Origin: Cyclobacteriaceae bacterium
Lineage (GTDB): Bacteria; Bacteroidota; Bacteroidia; Cytophagales; Cyclobacteriaceae
DNA length: 64,000 nt
Assembly: GCA_013141055.1 (NCBI GenBank)
Contig: JABFRS010000002.1
Coordinates: 1,054,001-1,118,000, forward strand
Reading direction: 5' to 3'
This document shows, one piece after another, positions 53,211 to 61,527 of this stretch (position 1 is the stretch's first letter; every line of letters begins with the position of its first letter). The notes under the pieces are model-generated. The model had not been told where the DNA came from. It worked only from the letters and a program-made list of their open reading frames with translations, and did not search any database. A program made the translations under genes and the position numbers.

Positions 53211-54007
53211 GTTACCACCCATTAGCCAACGTACATCCTGAAGCCGTAATCGGCAATAATGTTATTATCGAGCCCTTTGCTACTATCCAGAAAGATGTAG
53301 TGATAGGAGATAATAGCTGGATAGGACCCAATGCAATTATTTGGGAAGGTTCACGCATTGGCAAGAACGTTAAGATATTTCCAGGAGCATCTGTCTCATC
53401 TCTTCCACAGGATCTGAAATTTGCTGGAGAGAAAACAGAAACTTTTATTGGAGACAACACTGTCATTCGCGAAAGCGTAACGATCAGTCGTGGTACTGCA
53501 GACAAGCATAAGACGGTGATCGGAAAGAATTGCCTTCTGATGGCATACGTTCACATCGCTCATGATTGCATCATTGGCAACAATTGCATCTTTGCAAATG
53601 CCGTACAGGTAGCAGGACATGTAACGATTGAAGATTGGGCGATCATAGGAGGAGCAAGTGCTTTACATCAGTTTGTCAAGATCGGAGCTCACGTTATGTT
53701 ATCGGGCGGATCACTGGTAAGAAAAGATGTTCCACCCTATACCAAGGCTGCACGTGAGCCATTGACATATGCGGGTGTTAACAGCATTGGTTTAAGAAGA
53801 CGCGGTTTCTCATCTGAGAAGATCAGCGAGATCCAGGAGATCTACAGGTTTATCTTTTTGAAGGGCCTTAATAATTCAAAAGCTCTTGATTCTGTTGAAA
53901 AGGAAATGGCACCGAGTGAAGAGCGTGATTATATCATCAATTTCATCCGCAGTTCAGAGCGTGGTGTTATGAAAGGTTTTTCAGCCAGCACCGCATCCTT
54001 TGAATGA
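53207..54007 (+). CDS. lpxA: UDP-N-acetylglucosamine acyltransferase
   Basis: First enzyme of lipid A synthesis: it acylates the 3-OH of UDP-GlcNAc. The 266 residues form hexapeptide repeats (HPEAVIGNNVIIEPFATIQKD and so on). The catalytic His is in MAYVHIAHDCIIGNN (about 122), and a C-terminal helical bundle includes VNSIGLRRRGFSSEKISEIQEIYR. It is coupled by 4-bp overlaps on both sides: lpxC/fabZ upstream and an ABC ATPase downstream. Confidence 0.97.
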   Translation: MSYHPLANVHPEAVIGNNVIIEPFATIQKDVVIGDNSWIGPNAIIWEGSRIGKNVKIFPGASVSSLPQDLKFAGEKTETFIGDNTVIRESVTISRGTADKHKTVIGKNCLLMAYVHIAHDCIIGNNCIFANAVQVAGHVTIEDWAIIGGASALHQFVKIGAHVMLSGGSLVRKDVPPYTKAAREPLTYAGVNSIGLRRRGFSSEKISEIQEIYRFIFLKGLNNSKALDSVEKEMAPSEERDYIINFIRSSERGVMKGFSASTASFE

Positions 54008-54618
54008 TCATCACCGCGGCAAACCTTGGCAAGCAATTCAATCGTGAATGGATTTTCAAGGACTTAAGCTATTCTTTTAAGCCGGGTATACATGCAGTCA
54101 CCGGACCAAACGGTTCTGGTAAGTCAACTCTTCTTCAGGTTTTGTGGGGGCAGCTTCCCGCCTCAGAGGGTACTCTGACTTTTACAGAGGATGAAAAGGA
54201 TTTTCCTGCAGAAGATATCTATCAGCAAATCGTAATTGCCACACCCTATATGGATCTCGTAGAGGAATTTACTCTGGAGGAGATTTTAAAGTTTCATTTT
54301 TCTTTTAAGAAAAGCATCAATGGGAAGAGCATCCATGAGATCATGGACCTTCTGGAATTATCTCACGCAAAGAATAAAACCATTGGCCAGTTTTCCTCAG
54401 GAATGAAGCAGCGTCTCAAGCTTGGACTTGCCTTTTTTTCAGATGTCAAAATCGTATTTCTTGATGAACCGACGACCAATCTGGACAAAAAATCAATCGC
54501 CTGGTATTGGCAGAATTTTGAGCATTTAGGGCCTGAAAAGGTCGTTTTTGTGGGTTCTAACCTCGAAAATGAGTACCCCCAAAATGCGGTAAAAATTAAC
54601 CTTCCAGATTATAAATAA
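54004..54618 (+). CDS. ABC transporter ATP-binding protein
   Basis: A 204-residue ABC ATPase with Walker A GPNGSGKSTLLQV, the signature FSSGMKQRLKL, Walker B VKIVFLDEPTTNLDKKS and the H-loop position replaced by a GSN segment after the D-loop (VVFVGSNLENEYPQ). It is translated through an ATGA overlap with lpxA. No permease is adjacent in the window, so the export partner is unknown. A link with lipid A transport is suggested only by its place in the operon. Confidence 0.9.
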   Translation: MIITAANLGKQFNREWIFKDLSYSFKPGIHAVTGPNGSGKSTLLQVLWGQLPASEGTLTFTEDEKDFPAEDIYQQIVIATPYMDLVEEFTLEEILKFHFSFKKSINGKSIHEIMDLLELSHAKNKTIGQFSSGMKQRLKLGLAFFSDVKIVFLDEPTTNLDKKSIAWYWQNFEHLGPEKVVFVGSNLENEYPQNAVKINLPDYK

Positions 54619-54680
54619 GGTTACTAATCGGTACGATCTCTAATTAAACCACAATGCTTAACGCATTAATAACAATTCCC

Positions 54681-54712
54681 TTTCAAAAAGAATCCTTATT
54701 TTAGTATGTTTG
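54681..54712 (+). promoter_or_regulatory. Promoter of small lipoprotein gene
   Basis: TTTC (54681-54684) at 20-bp spacing from the perfect -7 box TATGTTTG (54705-54712). The ATG at 54706 lies inside the -7 box, so the real start is the ATG at 54730, giving a leader of about 14 bases. Confidence 0.6.
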
Positions 54713-54729
54713 AAACTATATCATCCACT

Positions 54730-55221
54730 ATGAAAAGCACAAAACTACTTATTGGCGTAGCTCTTATTGGCCTTCTTTTGACCTACTCAGGGTGCGGCAA
54801 AGATTCCGGTCCTAGTCAAAGTGAACAGGACAAGCAGGTAGTAAAGCTCAAGAAGACATGGAAGTGCACTGGTGCTACTGTCGACAATGCAGCTCCCTCA
54901 GGATTACCAGCAGGATATTCTTATACCAGTTTAGTATTAACAATTGACGGAACTGCAGGCAAAACTACTTTGCCATATACCGCTACAGGCCGTCCATCCA
55001 ATGGTGGATCGGTTACAAGTCCATGGCCAGCATCAGGTAATTTTGAACTAGGATCTACTGACTTCGCTACTGTTATTACCCGCGATGACGGATTGCCAAT
55101 CAATTATTCTGTAACAGAAACGACGCTCGTTTTGAATTTCTCTTATCAGGGAACTGGTTTCCCAGGATCAAGAGTTGACAACGTTAAAGGAGCCTGGGTA
55201 TTTACTTTCGCAGCTCAATAA
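54730..55221 (+). CDS. Small lipoprotein of unknown function
   Basis: A 163-residue lipoprotein from the ATG at 54730. The signal is MKSTKLLIGVALIGLLLTYS, followed by the lipobox cysteine in YSGCGKDSG. The mature domain starts KLKKTWKCTGATVDNAAPSGLP, has beta-strand character and ends WVFTFAAQ; a pair like KLKKTWKC recalls small lipocalin-type DUF lipoproteins of Bacteroidota, but I assign no family. The upstream promoter and downstream terminator make it a single-gene unit. Confidence 0.85.
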   Translation: MKSTKLLIGVALIGLLLTYSGCGKDSGPSQSEQDKQVVKLKKTWKCTGATVDNAAPSGLPAGYSYTSLVLTIDGTAGKTTLPYTATGRPSNGGSVTSPWPASGNFELGSTDFATVITRDDGLPINYSVTETTLVLNFSYQGTGFPGSRVDNVKGAWVFTFAAQ

Positions 55222-55236
55222 GCATTTAATATTCTT

Positions 55237-55268
55237 AAAAAAAGACCTCTTCACGGAGGTCTTTTTTT
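55237..55268. terminator. Bidirectional terminator
   Basis: A 13-bp stem AAAAAAAGACCTC (55237-55249) and GAGGTCTTTTTTT (55256-55268) with a 6-base loop. It is symmetric, between the convergent lipoprotein and mutS2 genes. Confidence 0.9.
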
Positions 55269-55273
55269 TGATT

Positions 55274-57631
55274 CTACTTCAGAACTACGAGTGTCATGCC
55301 ATCTCCTCCCCGGTCAGCATGCTCATCTGAAAACGATTCAACGCCTTTCAATTTTTTGAGATATTCACGCGCAACTTTTCGCAACACACCTTCTCCTTTG
55401 CCATGAAGTATTTTTACCTGAGACTGACTCAATAGAATAGCATCATCCATAAACCGGGTCAGTAATGGAATAACCTCTTCTACCCTCTTACCACGGATAT
55501 CCAGCACAGGTGAAAAATCGGATTGACGTTGATGAAGTTCCACTCCTCGCGTGATGGGTTGGTTGCTTTTGGCAAATAACTGATCACTCTTGACTAATCG
55601 ATCTATTTTAACCGTCGATCTCAAATCACCGAACTGAACAACTGCAGTTTTGTCTTTCAATGATAAAATCGTCCCGCTAACTTCCCCTCCCATCATTCTT
55701 ACTTTATCACCCACCACCAACGGACCAGAAGGCTTTACTACTGCTGCGGAATGAGGCTTTACTTTTTTCTCAAGGTCTTTCAATCCCTGCCGCACCTTTC
55801 GTGTCTCCTGCTTCTCAGCTTTATTTTCCCTGATATGACGAATCGTTTTTTCTATTTCACGGTTGGTTTCCTGCAGAAGGGTTGACGCTTCCGCTTTTGC
55901 GGTATTTAGAATTTCTTTTTTCTGGAGTTCCAGCTTGCTTACCAGCTCTTCATAATGGTTAAGAGTTGAGTTAAGTTTTGTCTCTCTCTGATGGATCTCC
56001 TTTTCCTTTTCAGCAAGCTGCTGTTTGTCCTCAGCGACCTCCTTCATAAGTGTTTCCAATCCTGTAAGATCTTTTCCAATGATCCTTTCTGCTGCTGAGA
56101 GAGTTTCGTTTGAAAGTCCTGTCTTACGGGCAATCTCAAGGGCAAACGAACTGCCGGGCTGGCCAACCTCAAGTTGAAAAAGCGGAATGAGATGTTCTGT
56201 ATCAAATAGCATTGCTGCATTTCTCATCCCAACGAAATTGCTTGCAAAAACCTTGAGATTATAATAATGAGTCGTTGCAAGACCCCAGACTTTATTTTTA
56301 ACCAATTGTTCAAGAACGGCCTGTGCAATGCCGCCGCCGAAATTAGGATCGGTACCGGAGCCAAGTTCGTCCATCAGAACGAGCGTACTTCCATTGGACT
56401 GCCGGATGAAGAAGTCCATATTCTTCAGATGAGAACTGTAGGTACTCAAATCATTTTCTATGGATTGCTGATCACCAATGTCGAGGAACATCTTTTCAAA
56501 TATCCCCATGACTGAATCTTCACGAACAGATACCAGAAAACCACACTGAAACATATATTGAATAAGTCCAATTGTTTTGAGGCAAACAGACTTACCACCT
56601 GCATTCGGACCTGATACCAGCAGAAAGCGATTATCATCCCTTAGCTCAATGGTTAATGGTATCAAAGGCCGCTTATTCTTTAAGGATAAAAAAAGCAAAG
56701 GATGGCGAGCCTGCTTCCAGTCGATTACAGGAAATTCTTTAATAGATGGAAGGCCCGCTTCAATGTCCTGGGAAAATTTTGCTTTGGCTCTGTTGAAATC
56801 CAGGGCACCCAGAAATTCATATCCATCCTCAATTTCGGAAAGATCTATCCGAATCAGGGAAGTAAGCTCCTGAAGTATCCGGATAATCTCCTTTCTCTCT
56901 TCCAGTTCAAGATCACGCAAATCATTGTTGGCCTCCATGACTTCGCCTGGCTCCATATAAACGGTCTGTCCGGTTGAAGATTGATCAATGATATATCCTT
57001 TGATCTTTCTCTTGTGCTCAACGGTGATGGGTATTACTAATCTTCCATCACGTATGGTGGGATGTGATCCTACAGGTGTCCAGCCTTGCTCAAGTGCCTG
57101 ACGCATGATCTGATCTGCAACACGGCGTATTTTTACTTCTTCCTCTCTCAGTCTTTTTCTGATTCTCGCAAGTGCGGGTGAAGCATTATCTTTTACTTTT
57201 CCCTCGTCATCAATTTTTTGCTGGATGGCTTCCAATACCCTTTTTATGGCGATGAACGGCTTGCTCAATTGAAACAACGCGGGATATTTCAATTGATTCT
57301 TGTTCAGAAAGTTTCTGGCAGCCTGAATGATTACCAGGGCTTTTGCGATCCTTAAAAGGTCTTCACTTTCAAGAAAATTACCATCAATCGCTGCCGTTTC
57401 AAACCATGTTTGTGGATCGTCATAATTGTGAATGGGAAAATCTTCTCCACGTTCCAGGATTTGCTTCAATTCAAGATTCTCCTGCAGAAGTTTATGGATC
57501 TGCGAAGAATCGGAAAGAAAGACAATGTCATGAACCCGCTTTTCCCCAAGCGATCCAAGACAATAATTAATGATGCGTTGCCGTATCTGATCAAAGCCTA
57601 ATCTGGCCTCAAAATCAAAAGGATAGATCAT
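55274..57631 (-). CDS. mutS2: Endonuclease MutS2
   Basis: A 785-residue MutS homologue without mismatch repair function; relatives suppress recombination or rescue collided ribosomes. It has a core/clamp helical part (1-310), a P-loop ATPase with Walker A VSGPNAGGKSVCLKT (about 332-346), LVLMDELGSGTDP and TTHYYNLK. A long coiled coil (about 520-620, rich in E, K and Q) and a C-terminal Smr nuclease domain (VLDIRGKRVEEVIP with ILHGKGEGVLRKV) follow. The stop is 5 bp from the symmetric terminator. Its start overlaps the DUF4296 stop by 4 bp. Confidence 0.96.
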   Translation of the reverse strand: MIYPFDFEARLGFDQIRQRIINYCLGSLGEKRVHDIVFLSDSSQIHKLLQENLELKQILERGEDFPIHNYDDPQTWFETAAIDGNFLESEDLLRIAKALVIIQAARNFLNKNQLKYPALFQLSKPFIAIKRVLEAIQQKIDDEGKVKDNASPALARIRKRLREEEVKIRRVADQIMRQALEQGWTPVGSHPTIRDGRLVIPITVEHKRKIKGYIIDQSSTGQTVYMEPGEVMEANNDLRDLELEERKEIIRILQELTSLIRIDLSEIEDGYEFLGALDFNRAKAKFSQDIEAGLPSIKEFPVIDWKQARHPLLFLSLKNKRPLIPLTIELRDDNRFLLVSGPNAGGKSVCLKTIGLIQYMFQCGFLVSVREDSVMGIFEKMFLDIGDQQSIENDLSTYSSHLKNMDFFIRQSNGSTLVLMDELGSGTDPNFGGGIAQAVLEQLVKNKVWGLATTHYYNLKVFASNFVGMRNAAMLFDTEHLIPLFQLEVGQPGSSFALEIARKTGLSNETLSAAERIIGKDLTGLETLMKEVAEDKQQLAEKEKEIHQRETKLNSTLNHYEELVSKLELQKKEILNTAKAEASTLLQETNREIEKTIRHIRENKAEKQETRKVRQGLKDLEKKVKPHSAAVVKPSGPLVVGDKVRMMGGEVSGTILSLKDKTAVVQFGDLRSTVKIDRLVKSDQLFAKSNQPITRGVELHQRQSDFSPVLDIRGKRVEEVIPLLTRFMDDAILLSQSQVKILHGKGEGVLRKVAREYLKKLKGVESFSDEHADRGGDGMTLVVLK

Positions 57632-57984
57632 GATGGTTGTCGGGGACCCGGGAGAAGCCTTTGCTCCCGTAAACTGAGTGAATCGATAACAATATCATAG
57701 ATGGCTTCCATCTTCGTCGGATTCTCCAGATAGTACTGGTATGACCTTCTTAATGTTGAGTCTGTTATTCCTTTCATCCTCATTAGAGAATCCTGTCTTG
57801 GAATAAAGAGTCGGAAGGCTGAATCACGGGTAATAGGGATCATTTGAAGGCGAGCCTCCGATAAATACATATCCAGCATGAAATCCACCATTTGAGCTTG
57901 TGTCAATACCCCCGGCTCAGTGTCCTTTTTACAAGACACGATTGTGCTTAGTATCACCATTAAGACAATCCCGCTGAATCTCAT
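57628..57984 (-). CDS. DUF4296 lipoprotein
   Basis: A 118-residue lipoprotein (signal MRFSGIVLMVILSTIVSC, cysteine at 18) of the DUF4296 family. Its helical domain reads VLTQAQMVDFMLDMYLSEARLQM and DSAFRLFIPRQDSLMRMKGITDSTLRRSYQYYLENP. The family is confined to Bacteroidota and has no known function. It is coupled to mutS2 by a 4-bp overlap. Confidence 0.87.
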   Translation of the reverse strand: MRFSGIVLMVILSTIVSCKKDTEPGVLTQAQMVDFMLDMYLSEARLQMIPITRDSAFRLFIPRQDSLMRMKGITDSTLRRSYQYYLENPTKMEAIYDIVIDSLSLREQRLLPGPRQPS

Positions 57985-58047
57985 GTAAATCTTTCTTTTA
58001 GGGTGCGCAAATTACTCATATTTTAGCGCCACTAAAATGATGCCGGA

Positions 58048-58926
58048 GTGCGGGAACTTCTTAAAAAGCTTAGGAGATACGAAATTCAGATACGCAAGGC
58101 GATCAACAGCCAGATGCAGGGGGATTTTCATTCAATCTTCAAAGGATCAGGTCTGGAGTTCGACGACGTTCGACCCTATCAGTACGGCGATGACATTCGC
58201 TCAATTGACTGGCACGTTTCCGCCAAGGGTCATGGAACATTTGTAAAGACCTTTAAGGAAGAAAAAGAGCAAACCATCTTTTTCGTCATGGACGTTAGTG
58301 CTTCCCAAAACATCGGAAGTCCTGGTAAAACAAAGTTTGACATTGCTACCGAGATCTGTGGAGTGCTGGCGCTTTCTGGAGCAAAAGAATCCAGTCAGGT
58401 AGGCTTGATCTGCTACTCAGACGAACGTGAAAAATATCTGAAACCAAAGAAAGGCATTGCTCAGGCGTATGAAATTCTTGCCAGCCTTATTAGACTTAAG
58501 CCTCGTTCATCAAAAACAAATTTGGCTAAGGCTGTATCTTTTGCTTTGAATTCCATCAAAAGAAAAAGTGTGATCGTGATGATCTCCGACTTTATCGATG
58601 AGGGATATTACCATAATCTAAAATCCCTGGCTCAGAAGCATGACCTTGTTTTACTTCAGATCACAGATAAAAGAGAAACCAATCTCCCCAAGCTGGGAAT
58701 CATTCCGGCGTTGGATAAAGAATCCAAAAAGACACTTTGGATCAATACTTCTTTCGGAGAGTTCCGTGATCATCTTACCACTTCTCATGCCGGACGTCAG
58801 ACAGAGTTGATGAAATTCAGTCGCAAGCATCAGATCAATTTTTTGAGCATTACAACGGACGAGGATTACGTGCCGAAGCTGCTGCGGTTGTTCAAGGTCC
58901 GAAACAAATCTTTAAAGACTTCGTAA
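58048..58926 (+). CDS. DUF58 domain protein
   Basis: A 292-residue protein of the DUF58 family, normally encoded in the MoxR-DUF58-Bat operon and linked to stress resistance. The GTG at 58048 gives the conserved start VRELLKKLRRYEIQIRKAINSQMQ. The family motif SIFKGSGLEFDDVRPYQYGDDIRSIDW (about 32-55) is intact. A von Willebrand-type fold follows, with FVMDVSASQNIGS (metal-binding DxSxS) and VIVMISDFIDE. No moxR gene is adjacent; upstream lies the oppositely read DUF4296 gene. A BatD-like and a BatA gene follow. Confidence 0.9.
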   Translation: MRELLKKLRRYEIQIRKAINSQMQGDFHSIFKGSGLEFDDVRPYQYGDDIRSIDWHVSAKGHGTFVKTFKEEKEQTIFFVMDVSASQNIGSPGKTKFDIATEICGVLALSGAKESSQVGLICYSDEREKYLKPKKGIAQAYEILASLIRLKPRSSKTNLAKAVSFALNSIKRKSVIVMISDFIDEGYYHNLKSLAQKHDLVLLQITDKRETNLPKLGIIPALDKESKKTLWINTSFGEFRDHLTTSHAGRQTELMKFSRKHQINFLSITTDEDYVPKLLRLFKVRNKSLKTS

Positions 58927-58930
58927 GCTA

Positions 58931-59857
58931 ATGCTGTTTGAGAATAGAATGAGAGTAGTTGGATGCATTGGACTTTTGATGTTGACCCTGTCAGTTTACG
59001 GGCAGGAGAATCCTCAACCCAAAGCGACTGTTAACGCCAGATTCGAATCTGATAGCATCAGCGTGGGTAAAGTAATTCCCTATTCCCTGACGGCACGATA
59101 TTCAAAAGCCGAACAGTTAATTTTCCCGGATTCTACTTTTTCTTTTGCTCCTTTTGAATTCAGCAAAAAAATATTCTTCCCTACTAAAACAACGGGAGAT
59201 GTTAGCTATGATAGTGTAGTGTATTGGCTCACCACATTTGAAATTGACAGCATCCAAAAATTACGACTACCCGTATTCGTGATCCAGCAAATGGATTGTG
59301 TTGCCGTACTTTCTCCTTTTGATAGTGTTCGTCTGAATTTTCGCGTTGCCGCAATGCCGGATTCAACGAAAGCCCAAAATCTTCCATTGAAGACGAATAC
59401 TATTTATCAGCGTGTTTCATGGATATTTAATTATCCGGTGGCGGCGATCATTACAGGCATTCTTCTATTGGTCGTTATCGTCTGTTGGATACTTTTCGGA
59501 AAGCGTATTCGCAAGTATTTTGCAATAAAGAAACTTACCAGAGAGTACAACGAGTTCATTGCCCGGTTCAACAAATCACTGGATCAACTTTCATCAGAAT
59601 TTAATGGCCGAAAGGCTGAGGATGCGCTCATCATCTGGAAAGGATATATGGAGGATCTTGAGCGATATCCTTATACAAAATTCACTTCACGTGAGATCAT
59701 TCGAAGGGAAAATGATGACCAACTTGGAAATGCTTTACGTTCTATTGACAGAGGAATTTATGGAGGCCTTTCCTCATCGTTAGAACCATTCCGGTTTTTA
59801 CAGACTTATTCGCAAACCAGATTTCAAAAAAAAGAGGCGGAGGTAAAAAATGGATAG
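58931..59857 (+). CDS. BatD-like membrane protein
   Basis: A 308-residue protein located 4 bp after the DUF58 gene and overlapping batA by 8 bp. The N-terminal secretion signal covers LMLTLSVYGQ (the ATG at 58949 is a possible alternative start). A periplasmic beta-sandwich domain (about 30-160) precedes a membrane helix (about 173-195, AAIITGILLLVVIVCWILFG) and a cytoplasmic helical part with YTKFTSREIIRRENDDQLG. This layout matches the short BatD/DUF4381-type members of such operons. The name rests largely on context. Confidence 0.72.
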   Translation: MLFENRMRVVGCIGLLMLTLSVYGQENPQPKATVNARFESDSISVGKVIPYSLTARYSKAEQLIFPDSTFSFAPFEFSKKIFFPTKTTGDVSYDSVVYWLTTFEIDSIQKLRLPVFVIQQMDCVAVLSPFDSVRLNFRVAAMPDSTKAQNLPLKTNTIYQRVSWIFNYPVAAIITGILLLVVIVCWILFGKRIRKYFAIKKLTREYNEFIARFNKSLDQLSSEFNGRKAEDALIIWKGYMEDLERYPYTKFTSREIIRRENDDQLGNALRSIDRGIYGGLSSSLEPFRFLQTYSQTRFQKKEAEVKNG

Positions 59858-60887
59858 TTTGAATTATTGGTCTTTGGATTGGTTTGCGCCTTCAACGCTG
59901 GGCTCCTTCACCTGGACGTATGTGGGATTTCTGTATGGAATTATTGCGGTGCCACTTGTTTTGATCGTGCGATGGGCGTCGAGATATTTTCTGAATCAGA
60001 AGTTGCCGGTAGCATTCACGAAAAGCGACTTAAAAAGTTCGCCTCTTACATTATTGAGATTGATTCCGGAATTTCTGCTTGCAATTGTTGTGATCCTGAT
60101 TCTTGTTGCGCTTGCCCGGCCGCAAAAAACAAATGAGAAAGTAGAGCAATGGACCGAAGGTATCGACATCATGCTGGCGATTGATATTTCACAATCCATG
60201 CAGATTGAAGACTTCACTCCTAACCGACTTGAAGCTGCCAAGAATGTTGCACGCGATTTTATAAAAGGAAGGCTTCAGGACAGGATTGGAATAGTTGTAT
60301 TCTCAGGAGATGCCTTTTCACTCACACCTCTCACAACAGATTATACACTCCTTAACGCATATCTCAATGAGATGAATTTTGATATGATTGAAAGTCGTGG
60401 AACGGCGATTGGAAGTGCCATGGCAGTGGTCACCAATCGCATGCGTGAGTCCACTTCAAAATCAAAAGTCTGTATTCTATTGAGTGACGGAGACAACACT
60501 GCCGGGAATATTGATCCTATTACCTCTGCAGAACTTGCAGCGGCTTATAATATCAAGACCTATACTATTGTAGTTGGTAAAGAAGGGATGGTACCTTTTG
60601 GAAAGGATTTCTTTGGCAGACCTAACATGGTTGAAAATACAGTTGATGAATCCACCATGAGAAAGATTGCAGAGATTGGTGGGGGTGAATTTTTTCGGGT
60701 AACAGACAACCAGGCATTGCAGCAGGTTTTTAAAAAAATTGATCAATATGAAAAAGCAGAGATCAAGGAGACCCGTTTTAAAGACACTACTGATTTCTAT
60801 TTTATCTATTTGCGATGGGCTATGGCATTCTTCCTGTTATGGCTACTGTTGAAATCTACTTTCCTAAGCAACGTACTTCAGGATTAG
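59850..60887 (+). CDS. BatA-like VWA protein
   Basis: A 345-residue membrane-anchored von Willebrand factor A protein. Two helices near the N-terminus (about 22-42 and 72-88) precede the VWA domain with the complete metal site DISQSM (about 112) and a T and D in LTTDYTLL and LLSDGDNT, then a C-terminal helix (about 315-335). It is BatA by position after DUF58 and the BatD-like gene. No BatB, BatC or further Bat gene follows; the next genes are on the other strand. Confidence 0.9.
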   Translation: MDSLNYWSLDWFAPSTLGSFTWTYVGFLYGIIAVPLVLIVRWASRYFLNQKLPVAFTKSDLKSSPLTLLRLIPEFLLAIVVILILVALARPQKTNEKVEQWTEGIDIMLAIDISQSMQIEDFTPNRLEAAKNVARDFIKGRLQDRIGIVVFSGDAFSLTPLTTDYTLLNAYLNEMNFDMIESRGTAIGSAMAVVTNRMRESTSKSKVCILLSDGDNTAGNIDPITSAELAAAYNIKTYTIVVGKEGMVPFGKDFFGRPNMVENTVDESTMRKIAEIGGGEFFRVTDNQALQQVFKKIDQYEKAEIKETRFKDTTDFYFIYLRWAMAFFLLWLLLKSTFLSNVLQD

Positions 60888-60891
60888 AAAA

Positions 60892-61527
60892 TCATATAAA
60901 GGAGATTGTTTTCGCATTGAGCAGAAGTCGTGCTCCAAAGAAAATGAGGAGAATTCCAAGAATAATATTCATGATCCTAAGAGTTTTTGAAGTAACAAGC
61001 AGTCGGAGTTTGTCTGCCAGATAAGCTTTCAAGATGTCAGTTGATAATACTGTTCCGAGCAAAAAGGCAAAGAATAGAGCAAATTCACCTGCTTTTGTGT
61101 ATCCAAAATTAAGGGTTGCATAACTCACAGTCCCGATCCAGAAAAATAAAACCATAGGTGTCATCCCGTTGATCAGAAAACCTTTGATAACATAACGGAA
61201 CAATCCTCTTTCCGAAACAGATGTTGAGACTGTACTGTTCTTTGCACGACTCTTGATTAACAAATGATAAAGACCAAATCCAATTAAGATACCGCCCCCT
61301 GCGTAAGCCATGTATATTTTGAGATTGGAATCCGCCATTATCTGAGCCAGTCCGAAATAACAGATAACAACATAAAGTATATCGCTGATAGAAACACCAA
61401 AAGCTACGAGCACGCCTCTCCAGAAGCCGCGCTCAATGCTGGTTTGCATAATCGTAAAGAATACCGGGCCGACGAGGAATGTAAGGACTACGCCAAACTC
61501 AATTCCGTTTAAGATGATTTCGATCAC
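60892..61527 (-). CDS. LysE family amino-acid exporter
   Basis: A 211-residue inner-membrane transporter with six predicted helices. It has LTFLVGPVFFTIMQTSIERGFWRGVLVAFGVSISDILYV, the conserved family N-terminus, then a loop with SRAKNSTVS and GFLINGMTPMVLFFWIGT. LysE/RhtB proteins export amino acids or their derivatives. The start overlaps the GH3 gene stop by ATGA, so both are made together, suggesting export of a product made by the GH3 enzyme. Confidence 0.9.
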   Translation of the reverse strand: MIEIILNGIEFGVVLTFLVGPVFFTIMQTSIERGFWRGVLVAFGVSISDILYVVICYFGLAQIMADSNLKIYMAYAGGGILIGFGLYHLLIKSRAKNSTVSTSVSERGLFRYVIKGFLINGMTPMVLFFWIGTVSYATLNFGYTKAGEFALFFAFLLGTVLSTDILKAYLADKLRLLVTSKTLRIMNIILGILLIFFGARLLLNAKTISFI

